The notes under the pieces: model-generated
What the model saw: only the letters and a program-made list of their open reading frames with translations
The model's database searches: none
Told to the model about the DNA's origin: nothing
Program-made: the position numbers and the translations under genes
Assembly (NCBI RefSeq): GCF_014268495.2
Contig: NZ_CP077087.1
Location: forward strand, 417,001-481,000
Length of the DNA stretch: 64,000 bases
DNA from: Pseudomonas monsensis
Lineage (GTDB): Bacteria > Pseudomonadota > Gammaproteobacteria > Pseudomonadales > Pseudomonadaceae
Direction of reading: 5' to 3'
Shown: positions 1 to 9,529 of the stretch, piece after piece
How the letters are laid out: the number at the start of each line of letters is the position of its first letter
Numbering within the stretch: the stretch's first letter is position 1

Positions 1-222
1 CCGTGTTGTCAGCCCCCCACCGGAGCCTTGGCAGACCGGCATGCGGCTCTGCAGGTTGGGCAGGCCGAAGTTGGTGGTGCCGTTGCCTCCGTAGGTGGTG
101 CCCAGCAATGCGAACAGTGCCTGATTCTGTTGGATTGCGATGATCTGACCGTTGCACAAGGCCCAGCCGGTGGGCGCAAAGTTGAAGGCAAACGTCATAA
201 CCGTGCCCATGTAAACGTCCAT
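1..222 (-). CDS. Phage tail collar domain protein (MdpB-like), 3' part outside window
   Basis: The first 74 codons read open from an ATG at 222 to the window edge. The peptide begins MDVYMGTVMTFAFNFAPTGW and continues with ALCNGQ and NFGLPNLQSRMP, which is the signature of the tail collar fold (PF07484) found in microcystin-dependent protein MdpB and in phage tail fibres. A strong ribosome site (AGGATGAGGA) lies 4-5 bases before the ATG. The family is usually about 170-190 residues and often occurs as two or three tandem copies; whether more copies follow cannot be seen. It is transcribed away from the glycosyltransferase at 461, so the 238-bp gap probably holds divergent promoters. The biological role of these chromosomal collar proteins is not established. 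Confidence 0.85.
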   Translation of the reverse strand, partial: MDVYMGTVMTFAFNFAPTGWALCNGQIIAIQQNQALFALLGTTYGGNGTTNFGLPNLQSRMPVCQGSGGGLTTR

Positions 223-460
223 AAAGTCCTCATCCTTCTGATTGGTGGTCGGCGGGCCGCAAGTGAATTCAGGCTGCTGCAATTGCCTTGGCACTTCGTG
301 GCCAGGTCACGCCACGCCAGAGCGTAGACCGGGATTGGCAAGGTTGCCGGATGTCGTGAAAACGCCGGCCGGCATCGACGGCTCTCCTGCGCCTGACCTA
401 AAGTGACGGGCAGGATTTGGCACCCATATCCGTGGTGACGCAGTACAGCGAGAGGCAGCA

Positions 461-2041
461 ATGGCGCTCAACAGAGTAACGCCGGTGGGTGACACGCAGG
501 ATCCACACGCAACCCCGGGCTCATGGTTTGGCCGTTTGCGCCTGCTTCGCTGGGCCAGAGAACACTGGCTGTTGCCCATCCTGCTGCTGGCGGCGGCCGT
601 GCGTTTTTACGATCTGAGCGCTGCGGCGATCTGGGGCGATGAAGGGTCCAGCCTGTTGCTGGCGCGTTACTCGTTGGGCGAAATCTGGCACCACGCCGGG
701 CGCGATGTGCATCCGCCGCTGTACTTCATGTTGCTGCACGGCTGGATTGAGCTGTTCGGTGACGGCATCTTCGCGATCCGCTGTCTCAGCGCACTGGCGG
801 GCATTGCTGCAGTGGGGCTGGGCATCCGTCTGGTGGATCAACTGGCCACGCGCCGCGCCGCGATCTTCGCCGGGGTGTTGCTGGCGCTGTTGCCGACGGC
901 AGTGCGCTACAGCCAGGAAGTGCGCATGTACTCACTGCTCGGGTTGTTGCTGATCGCGGCCATGCTGGCGCTGATCTACTGGATCAGGCGGCCGCAACGG
1001 CATCGCTATCTGGTGGTGTATGCGTTGTTGATGACGGCGGCGTTCTACACTCACTACTTCGCCGTGCTCGCGGCGCTGTGCCACTGGATTTATCTTGGGG
1101 CGATCCGCCTGCAGCGCGGCTACCGTTTTCGCCACATTCAGCGCGCCGACTGGTGGCTGGCCAATCTGGCCATCGTTGTGTTGTACCTGCCCTGGCTGCC
1201 CAACGTGTTCGACCTGCTGCAACATATGGAGCAGCTCAAGACCGGCGGCGATGTCGGCTGGGAAGACCCGGTCACCCTGGCATCGCTGCCTTCGATGATC
1301 TGGGCGTGGCTGACCCAGGATGATGGCGATGCTCGCTCGCTGTTGATCTTCAGCGCCTTGCCGCTGGCGTTGCTGCTGTTGGTTGCGGTGGCCGTGATGC
1401 GTGATCGCAGCGTGTCCCGTGGCAGTGTCCTGCTGGCGTTGTACACCGGCCTGCCCCTGCTGCTGGTGTTCGCGGTGTCGTTTATCACCCCGGTGTTCAT
1501 CGAGCGCTACCTGACCGCTTACGCAATGGGTTTGCCGATGCTGGCCGGGATGGCCATCGACCGCGTGTACAGTCGCATGCGGCTGTTGGCGCTGGCAGTG
1601 CTGGTGGCGCTGATCGGGGTCGAAATGGTCGGGGTGAACACAAACGCCACGGTGGACCGCAATGACCAGTTCGACCGCGTGGTGAACTACGTCAACCAGC
1701 ATTTCCAGGCAGGCGACCGGATCGTCACCAGCGACATGCTCTGGTACTTGAGCTACGTCTACTACGATCGCAGCGGCGCACGGGTTCGCCTGTACACGCC
1801 ACCGGCAGCGGATGGCCGTTCGACGCGGCCCAATGACTACGGGTTCGGCACGCTGGTGGCCGCCGATGTCTATCTGGACAGCCTTGCCGAACTGCCCGTT
1901 AACGGCCGGGTATGGCTTATTGGCACGCTGGATGATCCGCAGGAATTTTTGCCGTTGCCTGCCACTTGGCGCATCGCGGGTGAGGTCCATGCCGGCGGCG
2001 CGCAAGCACGGTTGATCACGTTCAAATCGCCAAGTGATTAA
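461..2041 (+). CDS. GT39/ArnT-like membrane glycosyltransferase
   Basis: A 526-residue integral membrane protein. After a short cytoplasmic start and a first membrane segment (LLPILLLAAAVRFYDL) comes WGDEGSS, the Asp-Glu pair in the first periplasmic loop of GT-C enzymes, followed by DVHPPLYFMLLH, the usual HPPLY motif of GT39/ArnT relatives. About ten further hydrophobic segments and a soluble C-terminal tail of about 120 residues follow. Such enzymes transfer a sugar from a polyprenyl-phosphate donor to a lipid or protein on the periplasmic side; the acceptor here is unknown. A GAGAGGCAG ribosome site precedes the ATG. It opens the cluster leading to the giant surface protein, so glycosylation of that protein is possible but is only inference. 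Confidence 0.8.
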   Translation: MALNRVTPVGDTQDPHATPGSWFGRLRLLRWAREHWLLPILLLAAAVRFYDLSAAAIWGDEGSSLLLARYSLGEIWHHAGRDVHPPLYFMLLHGWIELFGDGIFAIRCLSALAGIAAVGLGIRLVDQLATRRAAIFAGVLLALLPTAVRYSQEVRMYSLLGLLLIAAMLALIYWIRRPQRHRYLVVYALLMTAAFYTHYFAVLAALCHWIYLGAIRLQRGYRFRHIQRADWWLANLAIVVLYLPWLPNVFDLLQHMEQLKTGGDVGWEDPVTLASLPSMIWAWLTQDDGDARSLLIFSALPLALLLLVAVAVMRDRSVSRGSVLLALYTGLPLLLVFAVSFITPVFIERYLTAYAMGLPMLAGMAIDRVYSRMRLLALAVLVALIGVEMVGVNTNATVDRNDQFDRVVNYVNQHFQAGDRIVTSDMLWYLSYVYYDRSGARVRLYTPPAADGRSTRPNDYGFGTLVAADVYLDSLAELPVNGRVWLIGTLDDPQEFLPLPATWRIAGEVHAGGAQARLITFKSPSD

Positions 2042-2191
2042 GCGCGGTCACGACTCAATCGTTTCACCTTTGAAATCGCGATAAAAAGTTAACTGGTTAG
2101 TCCTTTTTGCTCTGACTTGATATCAAAACACTACTAGTCGCAAGGTTACTGTTGGACTACGCTCTGTCGGACAAAAGGACTTCCGACTACG

Positions 2192-3037
2192 GTGAATGGA
2201 TTGCAGCAGTTCCACTTTATTTCCGGCTTGCCGCGCTCGGGCTCGACCCTGCTTTCTGCGATCCTTTTGCAGAACCCGCGCTTTCACGCCGGAATGACCA
2301 GCCCGGTTGGCGCCCTGTTTTCCAGCGTGCTTGAGCAATGCGGCGCCGGCAGCGAGTTCGGCGCAGTGATCGACACCCCCATGCGCCGCCGTTTGCTGCG
2401 CGGTCTGTTCGACTCCTACTACGCCGACAAAGTCGATAAACCGGTAGTGTTCGACACCAATCGGCAGTGGAGCTCGCGGCTGCCGGCACTCAATGACCTG
2501 TTTCCCAAAGCCAAAGTCATCGCTTGTGTGCGCAACGTCGCGTGGGTGATGGACAGCCTTGAGCGGCTGTACCGCGCCAATCCTTATGAAAACACCAAAC
2601 TGTTCGGCGACGCCGTCGAGCGCAACACGGTCTACAGCCGCTGCGAAACCCTGGCTCAGCGTAACCGGCTGGTGGGTTTTGCCTGGGCAGCGCTCAAGGA
2701 AGCCTATTACGGCGAGCACGCCGATTCGCTGCTGATCGTTGATTACGATTTGCTGACTCAGGCGCCTGAGCGGGTGCTGCGGCTGGTTTACGACTTTATC
2801 GACGAACCCTGGTTCGAGCACGATTTCGAGCACCTGGCCTACGACGCACCAGAATTCGATCAGGGCCTGGGCCTGGCCGGCCTGCACAAGGTCAAGCCGA
2901 AGGTCGCCTTGCAGTCTCGGCGCACGATCCTGCCGCCGGACCTGTTCAAGCAATACGCCGATTTGTCCTTTTGGCTCGATGGCTCAGCCAGCGCCGCCAA
3001 TGTCATTCGTATGAAGTCCGACGCTGCGATCAACTGA
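2192..3037 (+). CDS. Sulfotransferase family protein (first of two)
   Basis: A 281-residue soluble protein. Residues 12-21 (GLPRSGSTLL) form the 5'-phosphosulfate loop that binds PAPS, and VRNVAWVMDSLERL near residue 115 fits the 3'-phosphate-binding Arg...Ser element. It should transfer sulfate from PAPS to a hydroxyl or amino acceptor in the cytoplasm; the acceptor is not visible from sequence. The start is a GTG with AAAAGGA about 12 bases upstream; no in-frame ATG would keep the PAPS loop. The gene ends inside a strong terminator hairpin just before the giant surface protein. A second, divergent sulfotransferase closes the same cluster at 11839. Confidence 0.85.
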   Translation: MNGLQQFHFISGLPRSGSTLLSAILLQNPRFHAGMTSPVGALFSSVLEQCGAGSEFGAVIDTPMRRRLLRGLFDSYYADKVDKPVVFDTNRQWSSRLPALNDLFPKAKVIACVRNVAWVMDSLERLYRANPYENTKLFGDAVERNTVYSRCETLAQRNRLVGFAWAALKEAYYGEHADSLLIVDYDLLTQAPERVLRLVYDFIDEPWFEHDFEHLAYDAPEFDQGLGLAGLHKVKPKVALQSRRTILPPDLFKQYADLSFWLDGSASAANVIRMKSDAAIN

Positions 3038-3051
3038 TCGCGGCGTTTTTT
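3021..3051 (+). terminator. Intrinsic terminator overlapping the sulfotransferase stop codon
   Basis: An 11-bp stem (3021-3031 with 3036-3046, one G-T wobble) with a four-base AACT loop is followed by six T residues (3046-3051). The TGA stop of the sulfotransferase (3035-3037) lies in the hairpin. The next gene starts only about 42 bases further on. Confidence 0.85.
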
Positions 3052-3093
3052 ATTGATGCGTCACGTACATTCGTTCGAGTTCGGGTGAGCAAC

Positions 3094-6000
3094 ATGTGGT
3101 GGTCTCTTTTTGGCAGTGCGAAGGTCAAGTCACGGACAACCGAGGGTCAGCGTTCGCTGGCATCGCCGATGATCATGTCGCTGGAACCGCGCATGCTGTT
3201 CGACGGCGCAGTGGCTGCCACCGTGGCCGATGCGGCTGCCCAGGCTGACAGCCACCCTGCGGCGGATGCCGCCAAGGCGCCGACCGCCGATCACCCGGTC
3301 GCCAGCAAGGACACCCATGGTCAGGCCGATGCCACACCGGCCGCCAGCCCGGTGGCGGTGCCGGGCCAGAGCGTGGTGTTCGTCGATTCGCGTGTGAAAG
3401 ATGCCGACAGCCTGGTTCAGGGCGTTGCCCCTGGCACCCAAGTGGTGAAACTCGACGCCACCAAGGATGGTTTGCAACAGATCGCCGATTACCTCGATCA
3501 ACATCATGGCGTCAGTTCAGTGCAGATCATTGCCCACGGCAACGCTGGCGATCTGTGGTTGGGCAACAGTTATCTGTCTGCGGACAACGTCGCGCAACGC
3601 AGCGCCATCCTCGGCGAAATCGGCAAGGACATGAACGCTGGCGGCGACATCCTGATCTACGGCTGCTACACCGCCGAGGGCGATCGCGGCTTGAGTTTCG
3701 TCGACTCGCTGGCGCAGTTGACCGGCCGTGATGTAGCCGCTTCGAACAACCGCACCGGTGTCGGCGGCGACTGGGATCTGGAAATTGCCACCGGCAGCAT
3801 CGAGAGCGCCAACGTCTTGTCGACCAAGGCGATGAGTGAATATCAATGGGGCCTTGCCACCTGGACCGCGACTAACAACCTCGACTCGGGCGTCGGCTCG
3901 TTGCGTACGACTCTGGCGTCTGCGCAAAACGGCGACATCGTCACGTTCAACGCCGGCATGACCGTGCAACTCAACTCCGAGTTATTGATCAACAAGAACA
4001 TTACCGTCGATGGCGATCTGAACAACGACGGCGTGGCCGACGTGACCCTCGACGGGCAATACAAGACCCGCGTGGTGGAAATCACTTCAGGCGCCACCGT
4101 GACGCTGGACGGTCTGGTGATCACCAAGGGATTGGTGGCCGGCAATGGCGGTAACGGTGGCGCGGCGGCAGCAGGCGCCATGGGCGGCGGGATTTTCAAC
4201 GCCGGCATTCTTACGCTCAATAACGTCACGGTGACTGCCAACGCCGCTTCCGGTGGTGGTGGCGGCGGTGGGGTGGCCGGAGGTTATTCCGGCGGCGGCG
4301 GCGGCGGTGGTGGCGGGATCGGCGGCGGTAACGGTGGCCATGGTGGTTCGACAGGCCCGGGCAACTCAACCTATGCCGGTGGGGTCGGCACAGCGAATAC
4401 CGGTGGTTATGGCGGCGGCTACACCTCGAACGATATGGGCGGGCGCGGCGGTACCAGCACTGGCGGCCTCGGCGGCAATGGCGCCGCCGGTTACAGCCAC
4501 GGCGGCAACGGCGGCTCAGCGACCAATGGCACGTTGTCCATTGGTGGTGGCGGCGGTGGTTCGGGCTGGAACTCGGTTGGCGGCGTCGGTGGCAATGCGG
4601 CCGGCGGTATCTACAACGCCTCGACCGGCACCTTGAAAGTCATCGGCACATCGGTCATCAGCAATAACCTCGCGGCGGGCGGTGGCGGCGGCGGTGGTGG
4701 CAGCGGCGGCAACATTGCCAACGGCGGTGACGGTGGCCGTGGTGTCGGGGCCATCTGGAACAACGGCGGCACGGTACTGATCACCGCTGCCAACTTCGCG
4801 GCGATCACCGGCAACGCTGCGGCCAGTGGTGCCGGAGGCCCGTCAAACGGCGGTGCGACGGGTAGCTCGCCGAGTGCCACTGCTGCGGTTTACAGTACCG
4901 GCGGCACGCTCAATACCAATTACGTCGAACCACCGACCGCGACCATCGTCCTGGCGGACAGTGCGCTGAAAATTGGCGAAACCTCGCTGGTGACCATCAC
5001 CTTCAACACGGCGGTCACTGGCTTCACCAATGCCGACCTGACCATCGCCAACGGCACGTTGACGGCCGTGAGCAGCAGCGATGGCGGGATCACCTGGACC
5101 GCGACTTTTACGCCGACCAACGGGATTACCGACACCACCAACGTCATCACTCTGGACAACACCGGTGTGGCGGCGGTCTCTGACGGTACCGTGGGTGTCG
5201 GTACCACCAATTCCAGCAATTATGTGATCGATACCCAGCGCCCGACGGCCACTATCGTTGTCGCTGACACAGCTCTGAAAATCGGTGAAACGTCGCTGGT
5301 GACCATCACCTTCAATGAAGCGGTCAGCGGTTTCACCAACGCCGACCTGACCATCGCCAACGGCACGTTGTCCGCCGTGAGCAGCAGCGATGGAGGCATT
5401 ACCTGGACGGCGACGTTTACGCCGAGTGGCAGTGTCACCGACACCACTAACGTGGTGACGCTGGATAACACCGGGATCGCTGACCTGGCCGGTAACGCCG
5501 GCAGCGGTACAACCGATTCCAACAACTACGCCATCGACACCGTGCGCCCGACGGCCACCCTTGTCGTTGCGGACACCGCGCTCAAGGCAGGGGAAACCTC
5601 GCTGGTGACCATCACGTTCAGCGAGGCCGTGACCGGTTTCACCACCGCCGACCTGTCCGTGGCCAATGGCAGCGTGAGCGGTTTGAGCAGCAGTGACGGC
5701 GGGATCACCTGGACGGCCACCCTCACGCCAACCAACAACATCAGCGATACCACCAACCTGATCACCCTGGCCAATACCGGCCTCTCCGATTTGTCCGGCA
5801 ATACCGGCAGCGGCACCACCGACTCGAACAATTACGCCATCGACACGCAGCGCCCGACGGCGACTATTGTGGTTGCCGACAACGCCTTGAGAATCGGCGA
5901 AACGTCGTTGGTGACCATCACCTTCTCCGAAGCCGTGACCGGCTTCACTAATGCCGACCTGACCATCGCCAACGGCACGCTGAGCGCCGTGAGCAGCAGT

Positions 6001-9000
6001 GATGGTGGCATCACCTGGACGGCAACCTTCACGCCGACCGCCAACATTACCGATGCCACCAACCTGATCACCCTCGACAACAGTGGGGTCAGTGACGTCA
6101 ACGGCAACCAGGGCAGCGGCACCACCGACTCCAATAACTACGCCATCGACAACCAGCGCCCAACGGCCACCATCGTGTTCACAGACACGGCCTTGAAAAT
6201 CGGCGACACATCGCTGGTGACCATCACCTTCAGTGAAGCGGTCAGCGGTTTCACCAACGCCGACCTGACCATCGCCAATGGCACCTTGAGCGCAGTCAGC
6301 AGCAGTGACGGAGGTATTACCTGGACCGCAACGTTCACTCCAGGCGCCAGCATCAGCGACACCACCAATCTGGTGACGCTGGACAACACCGGCATCGCTG
6401 ACCTGGCCGGCAACGCTGGCAGCGGCACTACGGATTCGAACAATTACAGCATCGACACCCAACGTCCGACAGCGACCATCGTGGTCGCCGACACGAGCCT
6501 CAGCGCCGGTGAAACCTCGTTGGTGACCTTTACCTTCTCCGAGGCGGTGACGGGCTTCACCAACGCCGATCTGAACATACCCAACGGCACGTTGACCGCC
6601 GTGAGCAGCAGCGACGGCGGCATCACCTGGACGGCGACATACACGCCCACTCTCGGGATCAACGACACCAGCAACCTTATCAGCCTGAACAACACCGGCA
6701 TCGCTGACCTGGCCGGTAACGCCGGCACCGGCGTCACCAACTCCGGCAATTTCGTGATCGACACCATGGTTCCGACCGCCACTATCGTGGTTGCCGACAA
6801 CAGCCTGAGCATCGGCGAAACCACCACGGTGACCATCACCTTCTCCGAAGCCGTGACCGGTTTCAGTAACGCCGACCTGACCATCGCCAACGGCACGCTG
6901 AGCGCCGTGAGCAGCAGTGATGGTGGCATCACCTGGACGGCAACCTTCACGCCGACCGCCAACATTACCGACGCGACCAACCTGATCACCCTGGACAATA
7001 CCGGGGTGCAGAATGGGTCCGGCAACGTGGGAGTGGGCACCACTGATTCGAACAATTACGCCATCGACACCCAGCGCCCGACCGCGACCGTTGTGGTGAC
7101 CGACACGGCGCTGGGCGTTGGTCAGACCACCACGGTCACTATTACCTTCAGCGAGGCGGTGACCGGTTTCACCCTGGCAGACCTGACCGTCGAGAACGGC
7201 ACACTTTCCGCGCTGAGCACCTCGGACAACATCACCTACACCGCGACGTTTACCCCATCGGCCGGCGTCACCGACACCAGCAACCTGATCACCCTGGACA
7301 ACACTGGAGTGGTCGACGGGGCTGGCAACACTGGCAGCGGTACCACCGATTCGAACAACTACGCGGTCGACAGTCAGCGTCCGACCGCCACGATTGTCAT
7401 GAGCGACAACGATCTGCGTCCTGGTGAAACAGCGACCGTGACCATCACCTTCAGCGAAGCGGTCACCGGGTTCGACAATGCCGACCTGAGCGTCGCCAAC
7501 GGCACGTTGAGCAACGTCTCGTCCAGCGACGGCGGCATCACCTGGACGGCGACGTTCACTCCGACCATCGGCATCAGCGATACCACCAACCTGATTGTTC
7601 TGAACAACGCCGGCATCAGCGATCTGGCCGGCAATGCTGGCACCGGCACCACCAACTCGGCCAACTACGCGGTGCAAACCGAAGTGCCGACCGCGACCAT
7701 CGTCGTTGCGGACAGCTCGCTCAAGGCCGGGGAAACCTCGGTGGTGACGATCACCTTCAGCGAGGCGGTCAGCGGTTTCAGCAATGCGGACCTGACCATC
7801 GCCAATGGCACCCTGAGCAACGTCAGCTCCAGCGATGGCGGCATCACCTGGACCGCCACGCTGACGCCAACCGCCAACATCACCGACACCAGCAACCTGA
7901 TCACCCTCGACAACAGCGGGGTCACCAACGCCTCTGGCAACAGTGGCGTCGGCACCACCGACTCCAACAACTTTGCCATCGACACCGCGTTGCCGACCGC
8001 CACTATCGTGGTCGCCGACAATCGCCTGGGCATTGGCGAAACCACCACGGTGACCATCACCTTCAGCGAAGCCGTGAGCGGTTTCGATCTGTCGGACATC
8101 AGCGTCGCCAATGGCACCTTGTCGAACCTGATCAGCAGCGACGGCGGCATCACCTGGACCGCCACGCTGACACCAACCGCCAACGTCAACGATGCGACCA
8201 ACCTGATCATCGTCGACACTGCCGGCGTGCAGGATCTGGCTGGCAACCTTGGTGCGAGCATCGCCATTTCCAACAACTACGTGCTCGACGCGACCCGGCC
8301 AACGGTGGACATCGTGGTCGCCAACCCGCATCTGGGGATCGGCCAGACCACCACGGTGACCTTCACCTTCAGCGAGGCGGTGAGCAATTTTGATCTCTCC
8401 GACCTGAGCGTAACCAACGGTGATCTGAGTAACCTGAGCAGCAGCGATGGCGGCAAGACCTGGACCGCGACGTTCACCCCGACCGCGAATGTCACCGATC
8501 CGAGCAACTTCATCGCGCTGGACACCAGCAACGTCACTGACCTGGCCGGTAACGTCGGCAGCACGGTGGCGGTGTCGAACAACTATGGTCTCGACAGCGA
8601 ACGGCCAACGGCGACGGTGGTGATTGCCAACCCGAACCTGGGCATCGGCCAGACATCGGCGGTGACCATCACCTTCAACGAGGCGGTGAGCGGCTTCGAT
8701 CTGGCAGACATCAATGTCGGTAACGGCACCTTGTCCAACCTGAGCAGCAGCGACGGCGGCAAGACCTGGACCGCGACGCTGACACCGAATGCCAACGTCA
8801 ACAGTGCCAGCAATGCGATCAGCGTCAACAGCGCGGGTGTCAGCGATGCCTCCGGCAACAGTGGCAGCGGTGTCAGCAGCTCGAACAATTACGTGATCAA
8901 TACCGTGCCGCCGGTCGTTCCACCCTCGACACCAACCAGCGTGGTGATTCCCGATCCACTGATTCGCAGCAGCGATCCGGTGGTGCCGCCACCGCCGCCG

Positions 9001-9483
9001 AACATCCCGCTGCAACCGATCATTTTCACCGCCCCCACCGGCGATATCGGCTCACCGCTGACCTTTGCGCCGCTGTTCGAACAACGGGTGATTGGCAACG
9101 GCATCCGCCCGCTGGGCGATATTTTCATCAATCAAGGTGCACTCAGCCCGAGCTTCATTGCGCAAGTGTTCAGCAGCAGTGACAACGGCGGTGATGGATC
9201 CGGTCACGGCTTCCTCGGCTTTGGCGGCGGTGATGGCGGCGTATTCGGTACCAGCACGTTATCGAGCCTGTTCAATCAAGACAGTGCCGCCGACCGCGAT
9301 TCGTTGAATGCGTTTGGCAACCAGTCACTCAAGGCTGGCGACGTTTCTCAAGGCCTGCGCGGCGTGTTTGGTGCGCCGACGCTGGGGCAGCAACTGCAAG
9401 AACTCAAAGACAACGAACAGCACCGGGTCGACAACCTGGCGGCGGCACTGCAACAGGTCGGCATCAGCGAAATATCGGCCTGA
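3094..9483 (+). CDS. Giant surface protein: LEPR motif, DUF4347, Gly-rich beta-helix, 13 Ig-like repeats
   Basis: A 2129-residue protein. Order: short basic N-terminus; LEPRMLFDGA near residues 30-39, a motif seen at the start of many giant type I-secreted adhesins; DUF4347 (about 93-241: VVFVDSRVKDAD, IIAHGNAGDLWLG, YGCYTAEG); a beta-helix-like region (about 245-345) running into a very Gly-rich stretch (about 346-562); 13 tandem Ig-like repeats of about 102 residues (614 to about 1938), each starting PTATIV and containing VTITFSEAV and SSDGGITWTA; then a Pro-rich linker and a C-terminus of about 190 residues without a recognisable domain. There is no Sec signal peptide, so export through a type I route using the TolC-like protein just downstream is likely. 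No ABC transporter or membrane fusion gene is next to it. The ATG at 3094 is preferred; a GTG nine bases upstream (3085) is an alternative. A longer reading frame extends back into the sulfotransferase but lacks support. Confidence 0.88.
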   Translation: MWWSLFGSAKVKSRTTEGQRSLASPMIMSLEPRMLFDGAVAATVADAAAQADSHPAADAAKAPTADHPVASKDTHGQADATPAASPVAVPGQSVVFVDSRVKDADSLVQGVAPGTQVVKLDATKDGLQQIADYLDQHHGVSSVQIIAHGNAGDLWLGNSYLSADNVAQRSAILGEIGKDMNAGGDILIYGCYTAEGDRGLSFVDSLAQLTGRDVAASNNRTGVGGDWDLEIATGSIESANVLSTKAMSEYQWGLATWTATNNLDSGVGSLRTTLASAQNGDIVTFNAGMTVQLNSELLINKNITVDGDLNNDGVADVTLDGQYKTRVVEITSGATVTLDGLVITKGLVAGNGGNGGAAAAGAMGGGIFNAGILTLNNVTVTANAASGGGGGGGVAGGYSGGGGGGGGGIGGGNGGHGGSTGPGNSTYAGGVGTANTGGYGGGYTSNDMGGRGGTSTGGLGGNGAAGYSHGGNGGSATNGTLSIGGGGGGSGWNSVGGVGGNAAGGIYNASTGTLKVIGTSVISNNLAAGGGGGGGGSGGNIANGGDGGRGVGAIWNNGGTVLITAANFAAITGNAAASGAGGPSNGGATGSSPSATAAVYSTGGTLNTNYVEPPTATIVLADSALKIGETSLVTITFNTAVTGFTNADLTIANGTLTAVSSSDGGITWTATFTPTNGITDTTNVITLDNTGVAAVSDGTVGVGTTNSSNYVIDTQRPTATIVVADTALKIGETSLVTITFNEAVSGFTNADLTIANGTLSAVSSSDGGITWTATFTPSGSVTDTTNVVTLDNTGIADLAGNAGSGTTDSNNYAIDTVRPTATLVVADTALKAGETSLVTITFSEAVTGFTTADLSVANGSVSGLSSSDGGITWTATLTPTNNISDTTNLITLANTGLSDLSGNTGSGTTDSNNYAIDTQRPTATIVVADNALRIGETSLVTITFSEAVTGFTNADLTIANGTLSAVSSSDGGITWTATFTPTANITDATNLITLDNSGVSDVNGNQGSGTTDSNNYAIDNQRPTATIVFTDTALKIGDTSLVTITFSEAVSGFTNADLTIANGTLSAVSSSDGGITWTATFTPGASISDTTNLVTLDNTGIADLAGNAGSGTTDSNNYSIDTQRPTATIVVADTSLSAGETSLVTFTFSEAVTGFTNADLNIPNGTLTAVSSSDGGITWTATYTPTLGINDTSNLISLNNTGIADLAGNAGTGVTNSGNFVIDTMVPTATIVVADNSLSIGETTTVTITFSEAVTGFSNADLTIANGTLSAVSSSDGGITWTATFTPTANITDATNLITLDNTGVQNGSGNVGVGTTDSNNYAIDTQRPTATVVVTDTALGVGQTTTVTITFSEAVTGFTLADLTVENGTLSALSTSDNITYTATFTPSAGVTDTSNLITLDNTGVVDGAGNTGSGTTDSNNYAVDSQRPTATIVMSDNDLRPGETATVTITFSEAVTGFDNADLSVANGTLSNVSSSDGGITWTATFTPTIGISDTTNLIVLNNAGISDLAGNAGTGTTNSANYAVQTEVPTATIVVADSSLKAGETSVVTITFSEAVSGFSNADLTIANGTLSNVSSSDGGITWTATLTPTANITDTSNLITLDNSGVTNASGNSGVGTTDSNNFAIDTALPTATIVVADNRLGIGETTTVTITFSEAVSGFDLSDISVANGTLSNLISSDGGITWTATLTPTANVNDATNLIIVDTAGVQDLAGNLGASIAISNNYVLDATRPTVDIVVANPHLGIGQTTTVTFTFSEAVSNFDLSDLSVTNGDLSNLSSSDGGKTWTATFTPTANVTDPSNFIALDTSNVTDLAGNVGSTVAVSNNYGLDSERPTATVVIANPNLGIGQTSAVTITFNEAVSGFDLADINVGNGTLSNLSSSDGGKTWTATLTPNANVNSASNAISVNSAGVSDASGNSGSGVSSSNNYVINTVPPVVPPSTPTSVVIPDPLIRSSDPVVPPPPPNIPLQPIIFTAPTGDIGSPLTFAPLFEQRVIGNGIRPLGDIFINQGALSPSFIAQVFSSSDNGGDGSGHGFLGFGGGDGGVFGTSTLSSLFNQDSAADRDSLNAFGNQSLKAGDVSQGLRGVFGAPTLGQQLQELKDNEQHRVDNLAAALQQVGISEISA
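4140..4760 (+). repeat. Poly-glycine coding tract within the giant surface protein
   Basis: This stretch encodes runs of up to nine consecutive glycines (for example near 4290-4330) separated by Asn, Ser, Tyr or Ala. GGC/GGT triplet runs of this kind are prone to slippage and length change between strains. Confidence 0.8.
4933..8911 (+). repeat. Thirteen tandem Ig-like domain repeats (about 306 bp each)
   Basis: Thirteen units begin with the codons for PTAT[IVL]V (PTVDIV in unit 12) at spacings of about 303-309 bp. Units 4 and 7 share an identical 101-bp segment (5953-6053 and 6871-6971). The last three units diverge most (Lys for Ile in SSDGGKTWTA, NPHLGIG instead of DTALKIG). The fold resembles the Big_12-type bacterial Ig family. 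Confidence 0.9.
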
Positions 9484-9529
9484 ACCAACCATTACTCAAC
9501 ACTGTGCGGGACCTAGGGGCGATCCAGGG

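Noticed and set aside
2117..2126. TTGATATCAA palindrome as an Anr/Fnr box
   Set aside because: The half-sites are adjacent without the four-base spacer of TTGAT-N4-ATCAA.
2971..3093. N-terminal extension of the giant protein into the sulfotransferase gene
   Set aside because: The added 41 residues come from the sulfotransferase coding sequence and the terminator hairpin in another frame; the conserved start is the MWWSLF segment.
4933..8911. Regular 306-bp repeats as a possible CRISPR or satellite array
   Set aside because: They are in frame, encode Ig-like domains and differ mostly at silent or conservative positions.
4843..9015. 1390-codon open frame on the minus strand opposite the Ig repeats
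   Set aside because: It is a shadow of the repeated, GC-biased codons of the giant gene. Its protein is His/Arg/Asp-rich with no fold signature, and several other shadow frames open in phase with the repeats.
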